NCBI GenBank assembly: GCA_944385705.1
Contig: CALWYF010000012.1
Coordinates: 1 to 50,932 of the forward strand
Source of the DNA: an uncultured Oscillospiraceae bacterium
Lineage (GTDB): Bacteria; Bacillota; Clostridia; Oscillospirales; Oscillospiraceae
Reading direction: 5' to 3'
DNA length: 50,932 nucleotides
Part shown: piece after piece, positions 1 through 8,495 of the stretch
Layout of the letters: each line of letters starts with the position of its first letter
Position numbering within the stretch: position 1 is the stretch's first letter
Program-made: the position numbers and the translations under genes
Notes under the pieces: generated by a model
The model's database searches: none
Told to the model about the DNA's origin: nothing
The model's input: the letters and a program-made list of their open reading frames with translations, nothing else

Positions 1-92
1 CCCGCTGCCGCCGTAAATAAATTTCGCTCTATTCGCACCTGAAATGGACTTTACACAGAATTTGGGATTGACCCGTCCTCTGCGCCAGTCAT

Positions 93-299
93 TTACTCTA
101 TGCCCACTACCTTGTAATCCTGCTTCTCCACGGCAGCTTTCAGCGCTTCGTCGGAAACGCCGCTGGCAGTGACGACTGCCGTCCCGGCAGTATGGCTGAC
201 CTCCGCTTTCTCCACTCCGGGTATCTCCTCCAGAGCCTTCTTCACCCTGGCTTCGCAGTGACCGCACATCATACCTTCGATCTTCATTGTTCTTGTCAT
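93..299 (-). CDS. CopZ-like copper chaperone domain, possible internal translation product
   Basis: This is the last 68 codons of copA, listed separately because the sequence offers a second start. A perfect AAGGAGG (308-314, minus strand) sits 8 nt before an in-frame ATG at 299. The resulting 68-residue peptide would be a complete ferredoxin-like HMA domain with the Cu-binding GMMCGHC. The length and motif match stand-alone CopZ chaperones, which hand Cu+ to CopA. I infer that the cell could make both the fusion and a free chaperone. It could equally be a relic of a formerly separate copZ whose upstream stop codon was lost. The ribosome site and start are seen directly; actual use is unproven. 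Confidence 0.45.
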   Translation of the reverse strand: MTRTMKIEGMMCGHCEARVKKALEEIPGVEKAEVSHTAGTAVVTASGVSDEALKAAVEKQDYKVVGIE

Positions 300-2591
300 T
301 TTATTTTCCTCCTTATTTTCTTTCCTATGTCTGTGTTTTATTTTTTTATCCCGCCCGGCATCCTGCACCTTCAGCAGGTTAAGACGCAGAGCATTGGTAA
401 CTACGCAGAAGCTGCTGAGGCTCATGGCCGCCGCAGCTATCATGGGGCTGAGGCTGATGCCCAGGCCCGTCAGGGCCCCCGCCGCTATCGGTATGCCCAC
501 GCTGTTATAGAAAAAGGCCCAAAACAGGTTCTCGTGGATATTTCTCAGTGTGCCCCGGCTGAGACGTATGGCGGCGCACACATCCATCAGGCTGCCTTTT
601 ACCAGCACCACGTCGGCGGCATCCACGGCAATGTCCGCCCCGGCGCCTATGGCTATGCCCACGTCCGCCCGTTTAAGAGCCGGGGCGTCGTTTATACCGT
701 CGCCCACCATGGCGGTCTTGCCGCTCAGGCAGATCTCTCTGATAGCCGCCTCTTTGCCCTCAGGCAGCACCCCGGCTATGACCCGGTCCACCCCGGCCTG
801 GCGGCCTATGGCCTGGGCTGTGCGCTGGTTATCTCCAGTGAGCATAACCACATTGATGCCCATGTTCTTCAGCTGGCGGACAGCTTCCGGGCTGTCCGGC
901 TTTATTACATCGGCCACGGCTATTATGCCCATAAGCTTTCCTTCCGAGGCAAAAAACAGAGGCGTTTTCCCCTGGGCGGCCAGAGTCTGGGCCGCAGATC
1001 TGGCCTCCACGGGCACCTGGGCTCTGGCGGCTATGAAGTCCAGGTTTCCGCCGGCAGCGCCCTTTCCTCCCACAAGGGCGGTAAGGCCGTTTCCGGGCAG
1101 CGCCTGAAATTCTGCGGTCTCTTTGAGCTCCAGGCCCTCTGCCTGAGAGCGGGAGAGTATTGCCTTTGCCAGCGGATGTTCGCTTTTGCTCTCCAGGCTG
1201 GCGGCAAAAAGCAGTAGCTCCCGCTCCTCTATGCCGGAGGCCGGCAGGATGTCCGTTATCTCCGGAGTGCCGGCGGTGATGGTGCCGGTCTTATCCAGCA
1301 CTACGTTCTCCACCTGTCCGGTCACTTCCAGGGAGCTGGCGGTTTTAAACAGCAGTCCGTGCTTCGCACCCAGACCGCTGCCCACCATAATGGCCACGGG
1401 AGTTGCAAGGCCCAGAGCGCAGGGGCAGCTTATAACCAGCACCGAAATTCCCCTTGCCAGGGCAAAGCCTATCCCCTGTCCCAGAGCCAGCCAAACAGCG
1501 GTGGTTATCAGTGCGATGGCAATGACCGTGGGTACAAATACGCCGGAGACCTTGTCGGCCACCTTTGCAATCGGGGCCTTGGTGGCGCTGGCATCGCTGA
1601 CCATTTTGATTATTTGGCTGAGAGTTGTATCCTCCCCAACCCTGGTGGCCCGGCAGCGGATATAGCCCGCCTGGTTTACCGTGGCTGCGGAGACCCTGTC
1701 TCCCTCGGTCTTGTCCACCGGGATGCTCTCCCCGGTCAGGGCCGACTCATCCACGCTGGTGCTGCCCTCAATTATCACTCCGTCCACCGGGATGCTCTCC
1801 CCGGGACGGACGGCAAAGATATCTCCCTTGTCCAGTTCTTCAATGGGCACTTCCCGCTCCTGGCCGTTTTCCACCAGGGTGGCGGTCTTTGGGCTGAGCT
1901 CCATGAGCCCTTTCAGAGCGTCGGTGGTTCTGCCCTTGCTCCGGGCCTCCAGCATTTTGCCCACTGTGATGAGGGTCAGTATCATGGCCGCCGATTCAAA
2001 GTACAGCTCATGGCGCAGGTGCTGGGCAGCGGCATCCCCCTGGGCACACATGGCAAACATTATATAGCAGCTGTACACGAAGGCCGCCCCCGAGCCCAGA
2101 GCCACCAGGCTGTCCATATTCGGTGCCCGATGGACGAGGCCCTTGAAGCCGCTGACAAAGAACTTCTGGTTTATCACCATCACCGCCATTGTCAGCAGCA
2201 GCTGGCTGAGGGCAAAGGCCAGGGCGCTCTCCTCCAGGAGCCTGGGTACCGGCCAGCCCCACATACCGTGGCCCATGGAGATGTACATCAGCACCAGCAG
2301 GAAGCCCAGAGAGCTTACAAGGCGGCGCTTTAAAACCGGAGTATCCCTGTCCTTCAGCTCATCTTCCTGAGCCTGCTTTGTCTTGCCGGCCGAGCCTTTC
2401 GGACTGGCCCCGTAACCCGCCGCCTCCACAGCCTGTATTATTTCCTCTTCGCTGGCGCTGCCCTCCACGGACATGGAGTTGGTGAGCAGATTTACGGCGC
2501 ACTCGCTCACATCCGGCAGTGCGGACACCGCCTTTTCCACCCGTGCCGAGCAGGCCGCACAGCTCATGCCCGTCACATTATATTGCTTCAT
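93..2591 (-). CDS. copA: Copper-exporting P1B-type ATPase with C-terminal CopZ-like domain
   Basis: An 832-residue membrane pump that uses ATP to export Cu+ from the cytoplasm. An N-terminal heavy-metal domain (about residues 1-67) carries GMSCAACSA. The core has the CPC metal site in a membrane helix (C389-P-C391), the phosphorylated aspartate in DKTGT (D433), SEHPLA and GDGINDAP. Ordinary CopA proteins end soon after the NALRLN stretch. Here the frame continues through a charged linker of roughly 20 residues into a second complete metal-binding domain (from M765, GMMCGHCEA) that looks like the chaperone CopZ. The gene lies 22 nt downstream of csoR and shares its promoter, so copper should induce it. 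Every catalytic motif is intact. The only oddity is the fused C-terminal domain. Confidence 0.96.
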   Translation of the reverse strand: MKQYNVTGMSCAACSARVEKAVSALPDVSECAVNLLTNSMSVEGSASEEEIIQAVEAAGYGASPKGSAGKTKQAQEDELKDRDTPVLKRRLVSSLGFLLVLMYISMGHGMWGWPVPRLLEESALAFALSQLLLTMAVMVINQKFFVSGFKGLVHRAPNMDSLVALGSGAAFVYSCYIMFAMCAQGDAAAQHLRHELYFESAAMILTLITVGKMLEARSKGRTTDALKGLMELSPKTATLVENGQEREVPIEELDKGDIFAVRPGESIPVDGVIIEGSTSVDESALTGESIPVDKTEGDRVSAATVNQAGYIRCRATRVGEDTTLSQIIKMVSDASATKAPIAKVADKVSGVFVPTVIAIALITTAVWLALGQGIGFALARGISVLVISCPCALGLATPVAIMVGSGLGAKHGLLFKTASSLEVTGQVENVVLDKTGTITAGTPEITDILPASGIEERELLLFAASLESKSEHPLAKAILSRSQAEGLELKETAEFQALPGNGLTALVGGKGAAGGNLDFIAARAQVPVEARSAAQTLAAQGKTPLFFASEGKLMGIIAVADVIKPDSPEAVRQLKNMGINVVMLTGDNQRTAQAIGRQAGVDRVIAGVLPEGKEAAIREICLSGKTAMVGDGINDAPALKRADVGIAIGAGADIAVDAADVVLVKGSLMDVCAAIRLSRGTLRNIHENLFWAFFYNSVGIPIAAGALTGLGISLSPMIAAAAMSLSSFCVVTNALRLNLLKVQDAGRDKKIKHRHRKENKEENKMTRTMKIEGMMCGHCEARVKKALEEIPGVEKAEVSHTAGTAVVTASGVSDEALKAAVEKQDYKVVGIE

Positions 2592-2613
2592 TCCCTTGCT
2601 CCTTCCATGGACT

Positions 2614-2955
2614 CTATCTCATCAGCTTTTGCAGGGTAGCCAGCAGCTCGTCTATGGTCTCGTCCTTCCCGGCCCGTATATCCCGGGCCACACAGGTGCG
2701 GATATGCTGGCTCAGCAGCTCCTTGCTGAAGGCGTTGAGAGCCGCCGTGGCCGCCGAGACCTGGGCGAGTATATCCGGGCAGTAGGCACTCTTTTCCACC
2801 ATCCCCCGGATACCCCTGATCTGGCCTTCCACTCTGCTCAGACGATTTATCAGGTTCCTGTATTCCTCTTCGCTGCGGTGCTTCTTTCTCTCATGGCAGC
2901 ACTCATGCTCCGGATTTTCCGCCTGGTCCAGGCTGCTTTCTCTATCTTCCGGCAT
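2614..2955 (-). CDS. csoR: CsoR-family copper-sensing repressor
   Basis: A 113-residue DUF156/CsoR repressor. Members of this family are all-helical tetramers that leave DNA when Cu+ binds a Cys-His-Cys site. The characteristic [12 protein letters not shown] stretch is present. The metal ligands are readable as the Cys of AYCPDIL, then His and Cys of QHIRTCV, which is the Cu-type triad. An N-terminal extension of about 30 residues is rich in charged residues and contains an HECCHE cluster that could bind additional metal. The gene is first in the csoR-copA operon and is preceded by GGGGGAG 5 nt before the ATG. Two matching operators overlap its own promoter, so it should autoregulate. Confidence 0.94.
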   Translation of the reverse strand: MPEDRESSLDQAENPEHECCHERKKHRSEEEYRNLINRLSRVEGQIRGIRGMVEKSAYCPDILAQVSAATAALNAFSKELLSQHIRTCVARDIRAGKDETIDELLATLQKLMR

Positions 2956-2981
2956 CTATGCTCCCCCTTGTTCTTTGAAAT

Positions 2982-3031
2982 ATACCCCACCGGGGTATCC
3001 TGAGTATATACCCCCTATGGGTATTTGTCAA
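2982..3031 (-). promoter_or_regulatory. csoR-copA promoter with two CsoR-type operators
   Basis: On the minus strand, TTGACA (3031-3026) and TATACT (3008-3003) are 17 nt apart. Two 17-bp dyads of the CsoR type, ATACCC-N5-GGGTAT, lie here. One (3008-3024) fills the -35/-10 spacer. The other (2982-2998) lies at the expected transcription start. Their centres are 26 bp apart. Binding at either should block transcription, consistent with copper-dependent derepression. Confidence 0.88.
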
Positions 3032-3112
3032 CAGTAAAAATGCCGGCAGCGGCAGCAATACTGCCCGGGCCGTCGGCCTGTTCGGCGGAGTATAAATCCC
3101 CCAATCTTCCAA

Positions 3113-3140
3113 GGTCTTGTGTATGTTTATACACAAGACC
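3113..3140. promoter_or_regulatory. Perfect 12-bp-arm inverted repeat, likely operator
   Basis: GGTCTTGTGTAT and its exact reverse complement flank a GTTT centre. No U-tract follows on either strand, so a terminator is unlikely. It lies about 45 bp upstream of the -35 of the flavoprotein gene at 3325 and about 80 bp upstream of the csoR promoter. I read it as a binding site for an unidentified dimeric regulator. Confidence 0.55.
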
Positions 3141-3184
3141 CCATATTGTCTGGCAAAAGTGCTAAATTTCCCGGTGAAAAGCGA

Positions 3185-3213
3185 TTGATAATTGTGAAAA
3201 GCTGTGCTATAAT
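3185..3213 (+). promoter_or_regulatory. Promoter of the OYE-like oxidoreductase gene
   Basis: TTGATA (3185-3190), a 17-nt spacer and a consensus TATAAT (3208-3213). Transcription would start about 105 nt before the ATG, leaving a long 5' leader. Confidence 0.75.
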
Positions 3214-3258
3214 CTTGTCAGATATATGCAGACGGATTGTCTATTTTGTAACGTTCGG

Positions 3259-3286
3259 ATGAGCGCCGCGGTGCTTCGGCGTCATC
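3259..3286 (+). other. Stem-loop in the 5' leader of the oxidoreductase mRNA
   Basis: GATGA plus CGCCG pairs with CGGCG plus TCATC, leaving one bulged G (3263) and an 8-nt loop. It sits between the promoter and the ribosome site. It matches no riboswitch I recognise and could simply stabilise the message. Confidence 0.35.
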
Positions 3287-3324
3287 TCCGTTAATAATAA
3301 GATAAAATCAGAAAGGAAGATTTT

Positions 3325-5400
3325 ATGGACGCAAAGTATCAGCCTCTATTTACTCCCTGGAAAATCGGCAATGTGGAAATAAAGAACCGCATCGTCCAGT
3401 GCTCCATGGGCGGCACTTCCCTGTTCGGTTGGCTGGAGCCCAACCACTTCGATAAGGAAGCGGCCTACTTCCTGCTCAACAGAGCCCAGGACGGCGTCGG
3501 TCTCATCCTGCCCGGTATGCAGTGCGTCAGAGACCAGCTGGGTATTCCCGGCAGAAAGTGGCTGTACCAGAACGACCAGATGTTCAAGCAGCTGAAGGAA
3601 TACATGGTAGAGTTCCACAAGACCGGAGCAAAGCTGTTCATCCAGCTGGCCGCCGGCATGGGCCGCTCCATGGCCATCAACGGCTGGATGACCGTGCTGG
3701 CAAAGCACGACATCCTCAACAAGCTGGCCAGCCCCATCGTTGACGTGCAGTACTGCTGCGCTTCCGCTTCCGCAACACCCAACCGCTGGGCTGAGGATGT
3801 CAAGTCCCGTCCTCTCACCGTCGCTGAGATACACGAGATGGTCGAGGCCTTCGGTAAGACCGCAAAGCGGCTGAGAGAAGCCGGCGTGGACGGTGTCGAG
3901 ATTCATGCCGTCCATGAAGGCTACCTTCTTGACCAGTTCACCATGAAGAATTGGAACTACCGTACCGACCAGTACGGCGGCTCCTTTGAGAACCGCTTCC
4001 GCTTCCCCGTTGAGATAGTTCAGGCCATCAAGAAGGAAGCCGGAGCAGACTTCCCTGTCTCCCTGCGTTACTCCGTCGTCTCCAAGACCAAGGAATGGGG
4101 CAAGGGCGCCATGCCTTACGAGACCGACTTTGAGGAGTGGGGCCGCGATATGGAAGAGTCCGAGCGTGCAGTCAAGTATCTGGGCGACGCCGGCTACGAC
4201 ATGTTCAACTGCGACAACGGTACATACGACGCTTGGTACTGGGCCCATCCGCCACAGTACATGCCCGACAACTGCAACCTTGAGTATGTAAAGCATATCA
4301 AGAAGTTCACCGACAAGCCCGTGGTCTGCGCAGGACGTATGGATCCTGTTGTGGCCGCAGAGGAGATAGCTGCCGGTACCATAGACGCCGTGGCCATTGC
4401 CCGCCAGAACCTCGTTGACCACGAATGGGTCCACAAGATCATGGAGGGCCGTCAGGACGAGATCAAGCCCTGTATCCGCTGCCACAACGGCTGCTTCAAC
4501 TTCTCCAAGTGGAAAGGCGCTCCCAACCAGCAGAAGCTGGATGACTCCCTCCACCTGGCCCGCTGCGCTCTGAACCCCACCACCATGCAGCACAACCGCT
4601 ACAAGATCGTCCCCACCAAGAAGCCCAAGAAAGTGGCCATTATCGGCGGCGGCATCGGCGGTATGGAGTGCGCCCTGGTGCTGCTCCAGCGCGGCCACAA
4701 GCCCGTTATCTTTGAAAAGACCAACGAGCTGGGCGGCCTGTTCCTCACCGCCTCCGCCATGAGCTTCAAGGAGAACGACAAGGAGCTGCTGCGCTGGTAC
4801 AAGAGAGAGATAGAGAAAGCCGGAGTTGAGATACACTTCAACACCGAGGTCACCGACCTTGGCACTCTCCGGGGCTTCGACGATATCATCGTGGCCACCG
4901 GCTCCGTGCCCAGGACCATGCCCACCGTGCCCGGCTTTGACAAGTGCCTCACCTTCACCCAGCTGCTGAAGGACAAGGTCCCCGTGGGCGACAAGGTGCT
5001 GTTTATCGGCGGCGGCCAGTCCTCCTGCGAGGCGGCCTATGACCTGGTTCTCCACGGCAAGCACCCCATCATTGTGGAGTATGCCAACGACCTGGTTGTG
5101 GCTCAGGCCACCTGCCTTGCCAACACCTCCTTCCTCCGGGATGCCATGGAGTATCACAAGGTTCCCGTGTATCTGGAGCACACCGTCACCGCCATTCGGG
5201 ACGGCTCCTGCACCGTGAAGAACCTCAAGACCGGCGACACCTTCGAGGTGGAGTGCGACAACGTGGTCAACGGCATCGGCTTTGTTCCCACTCCCGTGGG
5301 CGGCAAGAACAGCAAGGCCCACCGTGTGGGCGACTGCGTGGCCATCGGCAACCTGCGCACCGTTATCTGGCGCGCCTGGGATGTGTGCATGAAGATCTAA
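3325..5400 (+). CDS. Enoate-reductase/2,4-dienoyl-CoA-reductase-like FMN/FAD/4Fe-4S oxidoreductase
   Basis: A 691-residue enzyme of the Old Yellow Enzyme plus flavin-disulfide-reductase-like architecture. The N-terminal TIM barrel (about 1-370) binds FMN and has HAVHEGYLLDQF (H194, H197) followed by YGGSFENRFRF. Cysteines C383-x2-C386-x3-C390 and probably C414 form the 4Fe-4S site. The last gap is 23 residues, longer than the 11-12 usual in this family. Two nucleotide-binding segments follow, IIGGGIGGMECA (near 440) and FIGGGQSSCEAA (near 560). Relatives reduce activated C=C bonds (enoates, dienoyl-CoAs, bile-acid or flavonoid intermediates) with NAD(P)H. The substrate here cannot be read. 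It is a single-gene unit with its own promoter and terminator, and it is rich in ATC/GCC/TCC codons, suggesting high expression. Confidence 0.88.
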   Translation: MDAKYQPLFTPWKIGNVEIKNRIVQCSMGGTSLFGWLEPNHFDKEAAYFLLNRAQDGVGLILPGMQCVRDQLGIPGRKWLYQNDQMFKQLKEYMVEFHKTGAKLFIQLAAGMGRSMAINGWMTVLAKHDILNKLASPIVDVQYCCASASATPNRWAEDVKSRPLTVAEIHEMVEAFGKTAKRLREAGVDGVEIHAVHEGYLLDQFTMKNWNYRTDQYGGSFENRFRFPVEIVQAIKKEAGADFPVSLRYSVVSKTKEWGKGAMPYETDFEEWGRDMEESERAVKYLGDAGYDMFNCDNGTYDAWYWAHPPQYMPDNCNLEYVKHIKKFTDKPVVCAGRMDPVVAAEEIAAGTIDAVAIARQNLVDHEWVHKIMEGRQDEIKPCIRCHNGCFNFSKWKGAPNQQKLDDSLHLARCALNPTTMQHNRYKIVPTKKPKKVAIIGGGIGGMECALVLLQRGHKPVIFEKTNELGGLFLTASAMSFKENDKELLRWYKREIEKAGVEIHFNTEVTDLGTLRGFDDIIVATGSVPRTMPTVPGFDKCLTFTQLLKDKVPVGDKVLFIGGGQSSCEAAYDLVLHGKHPIIVEYANDLVVAQATCLANTSFLRDAMEYHKVPVYLEHTVTAIRDGSCTVKNLKTGDTFEVECDNVVNGIGFVPTPVGGKNSKAHRVGDCVAIGNLRTVIWRAWDVCMKI

Positions 5401-5409
5401 AACATAATC

Positions 5410-5446
5410 AAAAAATTCCTCAGGTCAATGGCCTGAGGAATTTTTT
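5410..5446 (+). terminator. Rho-independent terminator of the oxidoreductase gene
   Basis: A perfect 15-bp stem (5410-5424 with 5432-5446) with a 7-nt loop ends in six T residues just after the stop codon. The six leading A residues would make it work on both strands. Confidence 0.9.
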
Positions 5447-5483
5447 AGCGAAGAATAAATAGTGAAACAAAAGTAGTTAAGGT

Positions 5484-5514
5484 GAAAGCTCCGCCGGAGT
5501 CCGGCGGAGCTTTC
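5484..5514. terminator. Strong GC-rich stem-loop between convergent genes
   Basis: A perfect 14-bp stem (5484-5497 with 5501-5514) with a 3-nt AGT loop. The T-tract is only three residues, so it may be a back-up terminator or a transcript-end stabiliser. Confidence 0.55.
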
Positions 5515-5524
5515 GGATTAAATA

Positions 5525-5554
5525 AAACTCTGTCCGGATTCCCGGACAGAGTTT
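5525..5554 (-). terminator. Terminator of the hydrogenase/S-component operon
   Basis: A perfect 13-bp stem (5525-5537 with 5542-5554) with an ATTC loop. Read on the minus strand it is followed by TTTTATTTAA. It lies about 40 nt past the stop codon at 5596. Confidence 0.75.
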
Positions 5555-5595
5555 ACATTAATTATTCATTATTCGTTATTAATTCTTCATCAGTA

Positions 5596-6153
5596 TCAGC
5601 CGGCTTTTGCCTTCATGAGCCTCGGTATGATGACAAGGGCCAGCACGCCGCCGATGAGGGCGGTGACACCCTGGGGCCAGGAGAAGGTGGCGGACATCAC
5701 TGCCGCCTGCTTTTCCGGCACGCTGCCCAGAGTAGCTATCACCGTAGGCACTGCGACCCACAGGAAGCCACACTTTATAAGAGCGCAGCACACCATGGAG
5801 ATGCGGCTGTCCAGCTTCGTCCTCCTGCTCAGGCCGAAAAGCCCGGCCAGGATGGCGTTGCCGCAGGCGATCACCGGCACCAGCTGAATCAGAGCCGGAC
5901 CCACGCCCAGAAGAAAAGCCAGAGCGGAGGAGAAAAGGCCTATGCAGATACCGGAGAGGGCTCCTGTGCGGGCGGCAAAGACAAAGAGCACGCAGTTGAC
6001 CAGGCTGCCGGTGATGAGCTGGGTGACGGACAGAGGCCCTATCACCACGGCCCCGGCGGGGAAGAGCTTGCCCGCCAGCTGGGCCAGGACCACCAGGGCA
6101 ATGCCTATGGCAGTCTCCGCTATAAACTTTATCGCTTTATGCTGAGTCCTCAT
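5596..6153 (-). CDS. ECF transporter S component (substrate-binding membrane protein), substrate unknown
   Basis: A hydrophobic 185-residue protein with about five or six predicted membrane segments, the size and pattern of ECF-transporter S components. These bind one vitamin or cofactor precursor and dock on a shared EcfA-A'-T motor. It has conserved-looking membrane Gly/Ala-rich stretches (for example QLITGSLVNCVLFVFAA) and a C-terminal Trp-Pro near ATFSWPQG. Its ATG overlaps the hydrogenase stop codon (ATGA, 6150-6153), so translation is coupled and the two form one operon ending at the terminator at 5525-5554. The motor genes lie at 48164-50652 in this window. The substrate is unknown. 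The co-transcription suggests something linked to redox or metallocofactor supply, but that is inference. Confidence 0.75.
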   Translation of the reverse strand: MRTQHKAIKFIAETAIGIALVVLAQLAGKLFPAGAVVIGPLSVTQLITGSLVNCVLFVFAARTGALSGICIGLFSSALAFLLGVGPALIQLVPVIACGNAILAGLFGLSRRTKLDSRISMVCCALIKCGFLWVAVPTVIATLGSVPEKQAAVMSATFSWPQGVTALIGGVLALVIIPRLMKAKAG

Positions 6154-7664
6154 TCAGTGGCCTCGGAAAGCCTTGCCGCATAGCTGCTTTCACCTGCTGT
6201 CTGCTTGGGAGCCTCGTCCTTGTATTTCTTCACCGCTGCGGAGGCCGCGGCCACCGGGGCTATCGTACCTGCTCCGGCCACGCAGCCGCCGGGGCAGGCC
6301 ATGCCCTCCAGCAGGTAGCCGTTGCGCTTGCCGGCTTTGGCCATAAGGAGCATCTTGCGGCACTCACGCAAGCCGTCTCCAAACTCCATTTTAATTTCCG
6401 TGCCGGGCCTTATCTTGGAGATGTGGTCCGCCACGGCGGCGGCCACGCCGCCCACAACTGCAAAGCCCCGGCCTGCGCTGGTGCCTTCGTCAAAGTCCTT
6501 GTCCTGCTCGTCGGGCTCCAGAGTGGCAAAGTCCACTTCCTTGGCCTGGAACATACCCTGTATCTCCTCAAAGGTGAGAACGAAGTCCACATCGGAGCGT
6601 ATGGTGCGCCGGGAGGCCTCCAGCTTCTTGGCGGCGCAGGGGCCAACAAAAACTATCTTTGCATCGGGGTTATCCTTTTTGACGATACGGGCAGTGAGCA
6701 CCATGGGAGTAAGGGCCATGGAGATGTAGTCGGTAAATTCCGGGAAGAGCTTCTTTGCCATGACGCTCCAGGCGGGGCAGCAGGAGGTACCCATGAAGGG
6801 CTGCTTTTCCGGGACCTTTTCCAGGAAGTCCTCCGCCTCCTCTATGGTGCACAGGTCTGCGCCCACAGCCACTTCCACCGTGTCGCTGAAGCCCAGAATA
6901 CGCATTGCCTTGCGGAGCTTTGCGGGGGTGGCGTCCTTGAACTGGCTGACAAAGGCGGGGGCCACGATGGCAATTATCCTTGTGCCGGACTTGATGGCCT
7001 GGATTATCTGGAAGATCTGGCTCTTGTCGGCAATGGCGCCGAAGGGGCAGTTCACCAGGCACATGCCGCAGGAGACGCACTTGTTGTAATCTATAACGGC
7101 CTTGCCGTTCTCGTCGCTGCCGATGGCGTCCATGCCGCAGGCCTTGGCGCAGGGCCGCTCAATGCGGCTGATGGCGTCATAGGGGCACTGGTTGAGGCAC
7201 TTGCCGCACTTGATGCACTTGCTCTGGTCGATGTTGCTCTTGCCGTCCTTGATGTAGATGGCGCCCTTGGGGCAGACTGCCTGGCAGGGGTGAGACAGAC
7301 AGCCCTGGCAGTTGGAGGAGACCCGTATCTCCTTGGGGGGGCAGCCGTTGCAGGCAAAGGGTATGATATTTATAAGGGGCGGCTCATAGTACTTCTCCGG
7401 TATATTGGCCTCCTCTATGCCGTCGCTGGCGGGACCGTACTCGTCCGCCGTGCGCAGGGGCAGGCCGCAGGCCAGGCGCAGACGTTCAGTGACTATGGCA
7501 CGCTCCAGAAAGATGTTGCCTCTGTATCTGGCCTCGCTGCCCGGCACTATCTTGTAAGGCAGGCGGTCGATGCGGGAATAGTCCCCGCCCTCATAGGCCA
7601 GCTTGGCAACTTCCTTGAATACGCTGTTTCTCAAATCGTCAACTACGCTGTGGATTCCTCTCAT
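6150..7664 (-). CDS. Monomeric [FeFe]-hydrogenase, group-B-like
   Basis: A 504-residue cytoplasmic iron-sulfur enzyme expected to interconvert protons and H2 with ferredoxin. The N-terminal half holds cysteine-rich cluster motifs: CQGCLSHPCQAVCP, CIKCGKCLNQCP, an extra CAKAC stretch and CVSCGMCLVNCP. The catalytic H-cluster motifs follow in order: TSCCPAW (C295, C296), VGPCAAKK and EGMACPGGCVAG. The GPC in the second motif, where the best-known enzymes have MPC, and the cysteine-rich N-terminus fit the less-studied group B of fermentative anaerobes. GGAGGT lies 5 nt before the ATG. It is first in an operon with an ECF S component. No maturation genes (hydE, hydF, hydG) are in the window. A sensory or ferredoxin-recycling role is possible. 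Confidence 0.9.
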   Translation of the reverse strand: MRGIHSVVDDLRNSVFKEVAKLAYEGGDYSRIDRLPYKIVPGSEARYRGNIFLERAIVTERLRLACGLPLRTADEYGPASDGIEEANIPEKYYEPPLINIIPFACNGCPPKEIRVSSNCQGCLSHPCQAVCPKGAIYIKDGKSNIDQSKCIKCGKCLNQCPYDAISRIERPCAKACGMDAIGSDENGKAVIDYNKCVSCGMCLVNCPFGAIADKSQIFQIIQAIKSGTRIIAIVAPAFVSQFKDATPAKLRKAMRILGFSDTVEVAVGADLCTIEEAEDFLEKVPEKQPFMGTSCCPAWSVMAKKLFPEFTDYISMALTPMVLTARIVKKDNPDAKIVFVGPCAAKKLEASRRTIRSDVDFVLTFEEIQGMFQAKEVDFATLEPDEQDKDFDEGTSAGRGFAVVGGVAAAVADHISKIRPGTEIKMEFGDGLRECRKMLLMAKAGKRNGYLLEGMACPGGCVAGAGTIAPVAAASAAVKKYKDEAPKQTAGESSYAARLSEATE

Positions 7665-7726
7665 GTTTTACCTCCGGAAATAATTTCACCTTAGGATGAG
7701 CTTCAAGGCTTTCTTCAGCATTGTCA

Positions 7727-7755
7727 ATTTTATCACGCACTTTTCATTCAGTCAA
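7727..7755 (-). promoter_or_regulatory. Promoter of the hydrogenase operon
   Basis: TTGACT (7755-7750), a 17-nt spacer and TAAAAT (7732-7727) on the minus strand, about 60 nt before the hydrogenase ATG. Confidence 0.7.
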
Positions 7756-7812
7756 TGCACTGTTTTGTTTTGGACAAAGCTTCTGTCAAGTGCCTAATTT
7801 AGGCAGTTTTTC

Positions 7813-7841
7813 TTGAGGCTTTCCTCCCAATTTATTATAAT
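7813..7841 (+). promoter_or_regulatory. Promoter of the ECF sigma operon
   Basis: TTGAGG (7813-7818), a 17-nt spacer and TATAAT (7836-7841). This looks like a housekeeping promoter. A second, sigma-dependent autoregulatory promoter was not recognised. Confidence 0.6.
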
Positions 7842-7937
7842 ATTGTACAAAGAAAAAGGAAAAAATTCTTTAACTGGAGATGAAATATTCCACGCTTTTT
7901 CCCTACTGTATAGTTGAAGCGGAAAGGAAGTGGACAA

Positions 7938-8495
7938 ATGGAAGACGGCAGGATAATAGACCTGTTCTTTGAGCGCTCGGAACAGGCTGTGTCTGAGCTG
8001 GAAAGGAAATACGGCAAGGCGGTGAAGGCCCTGTCCCTGAATATTCTGGGGGATGTGCGGGATGCGGAGGAGTGCGCCGCCGACACCTATCTGGCGGTGT
8101 GGAACAGCGTTCCACCTCGGCGGCCGGAGCACCTGAAGGCCTACACCCTGGCCATAGCCCGGAACCTGTCCCTGGACCGCTACCATGGCAGCCGGGTCCA
8201 GAAGCGAAACGGCAGCTATGACCTGGCCCTTTCGGAGCTGGAGGGCTGCCTGGCGGCGGCCGGGGATGCCCAGACGGAGCTGGAGGCCAGGGAGCTGGCA
8301 GAAGCCTTGAACCGTTTTCTCTCCGGGCTTTCAAAGGAGGACCGGCAGCTCTTTGTCTGCCGCTACTACCTGGCCCAGCCGGTGAAGGACATCGCCGCAA
8401 GGCTGAAAGTCAAAAGCAGCGGGGTCTCCCTGCGTCTCTTCCGCATCCGTGAAAAACTTAAAAAATATCTGGAAAGGGAGGGGCTGATACAATGA
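7938..8495 (+). CDS. RNA polymerase ECF-type sigma factor
   Basis: A 185-residue sigma-70-family factor of the small extracytoplasmic-function type. Region 2 covers roughly residues 20-85 (NILGDVRDAEECAADTYLAVW), and the region 4 helix-turn-helix lies at the C-terminus (DRQLFVCRYYL, then DIAARLKVKSSGVSLRLFRIR). I chose the ATG at 7938 because GGAAAGGAAG precedes it at suitable spacing; an upstream ATG at 7914 in the same frame lacks this. Its stop overlaps the next ATG (ATGA, 8492-8495), so it is coupled to a membrane protein that is probably its anti-sigma partner. Which genes it controls cannot be read here. Confidence 0.88.
   Translation: MEDGRIIDLFFERSEQAVSELERKYGKAVKALSLNILGDVRDAEECAADTYLAVWNSVPPRRPEHLKAYTLAIARNLSLDRYHGSRVQKRNGSYDLALSELEGCLAAAGDAQTELEARELAEALNRFLSGLSKEDRQLFVCRYYLAQPVKDIAARLKVKSSGVSLRLFRIREKLKKYLEREGLIQ

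Noticed and set aside
3346..5322. Long open frame (658 codons) on the minus strand opposite the flavoenzyme
   Set aside because: It has no recognisable domain or ribosome site and mirrors the codon bias of the real gene on the plus strand.
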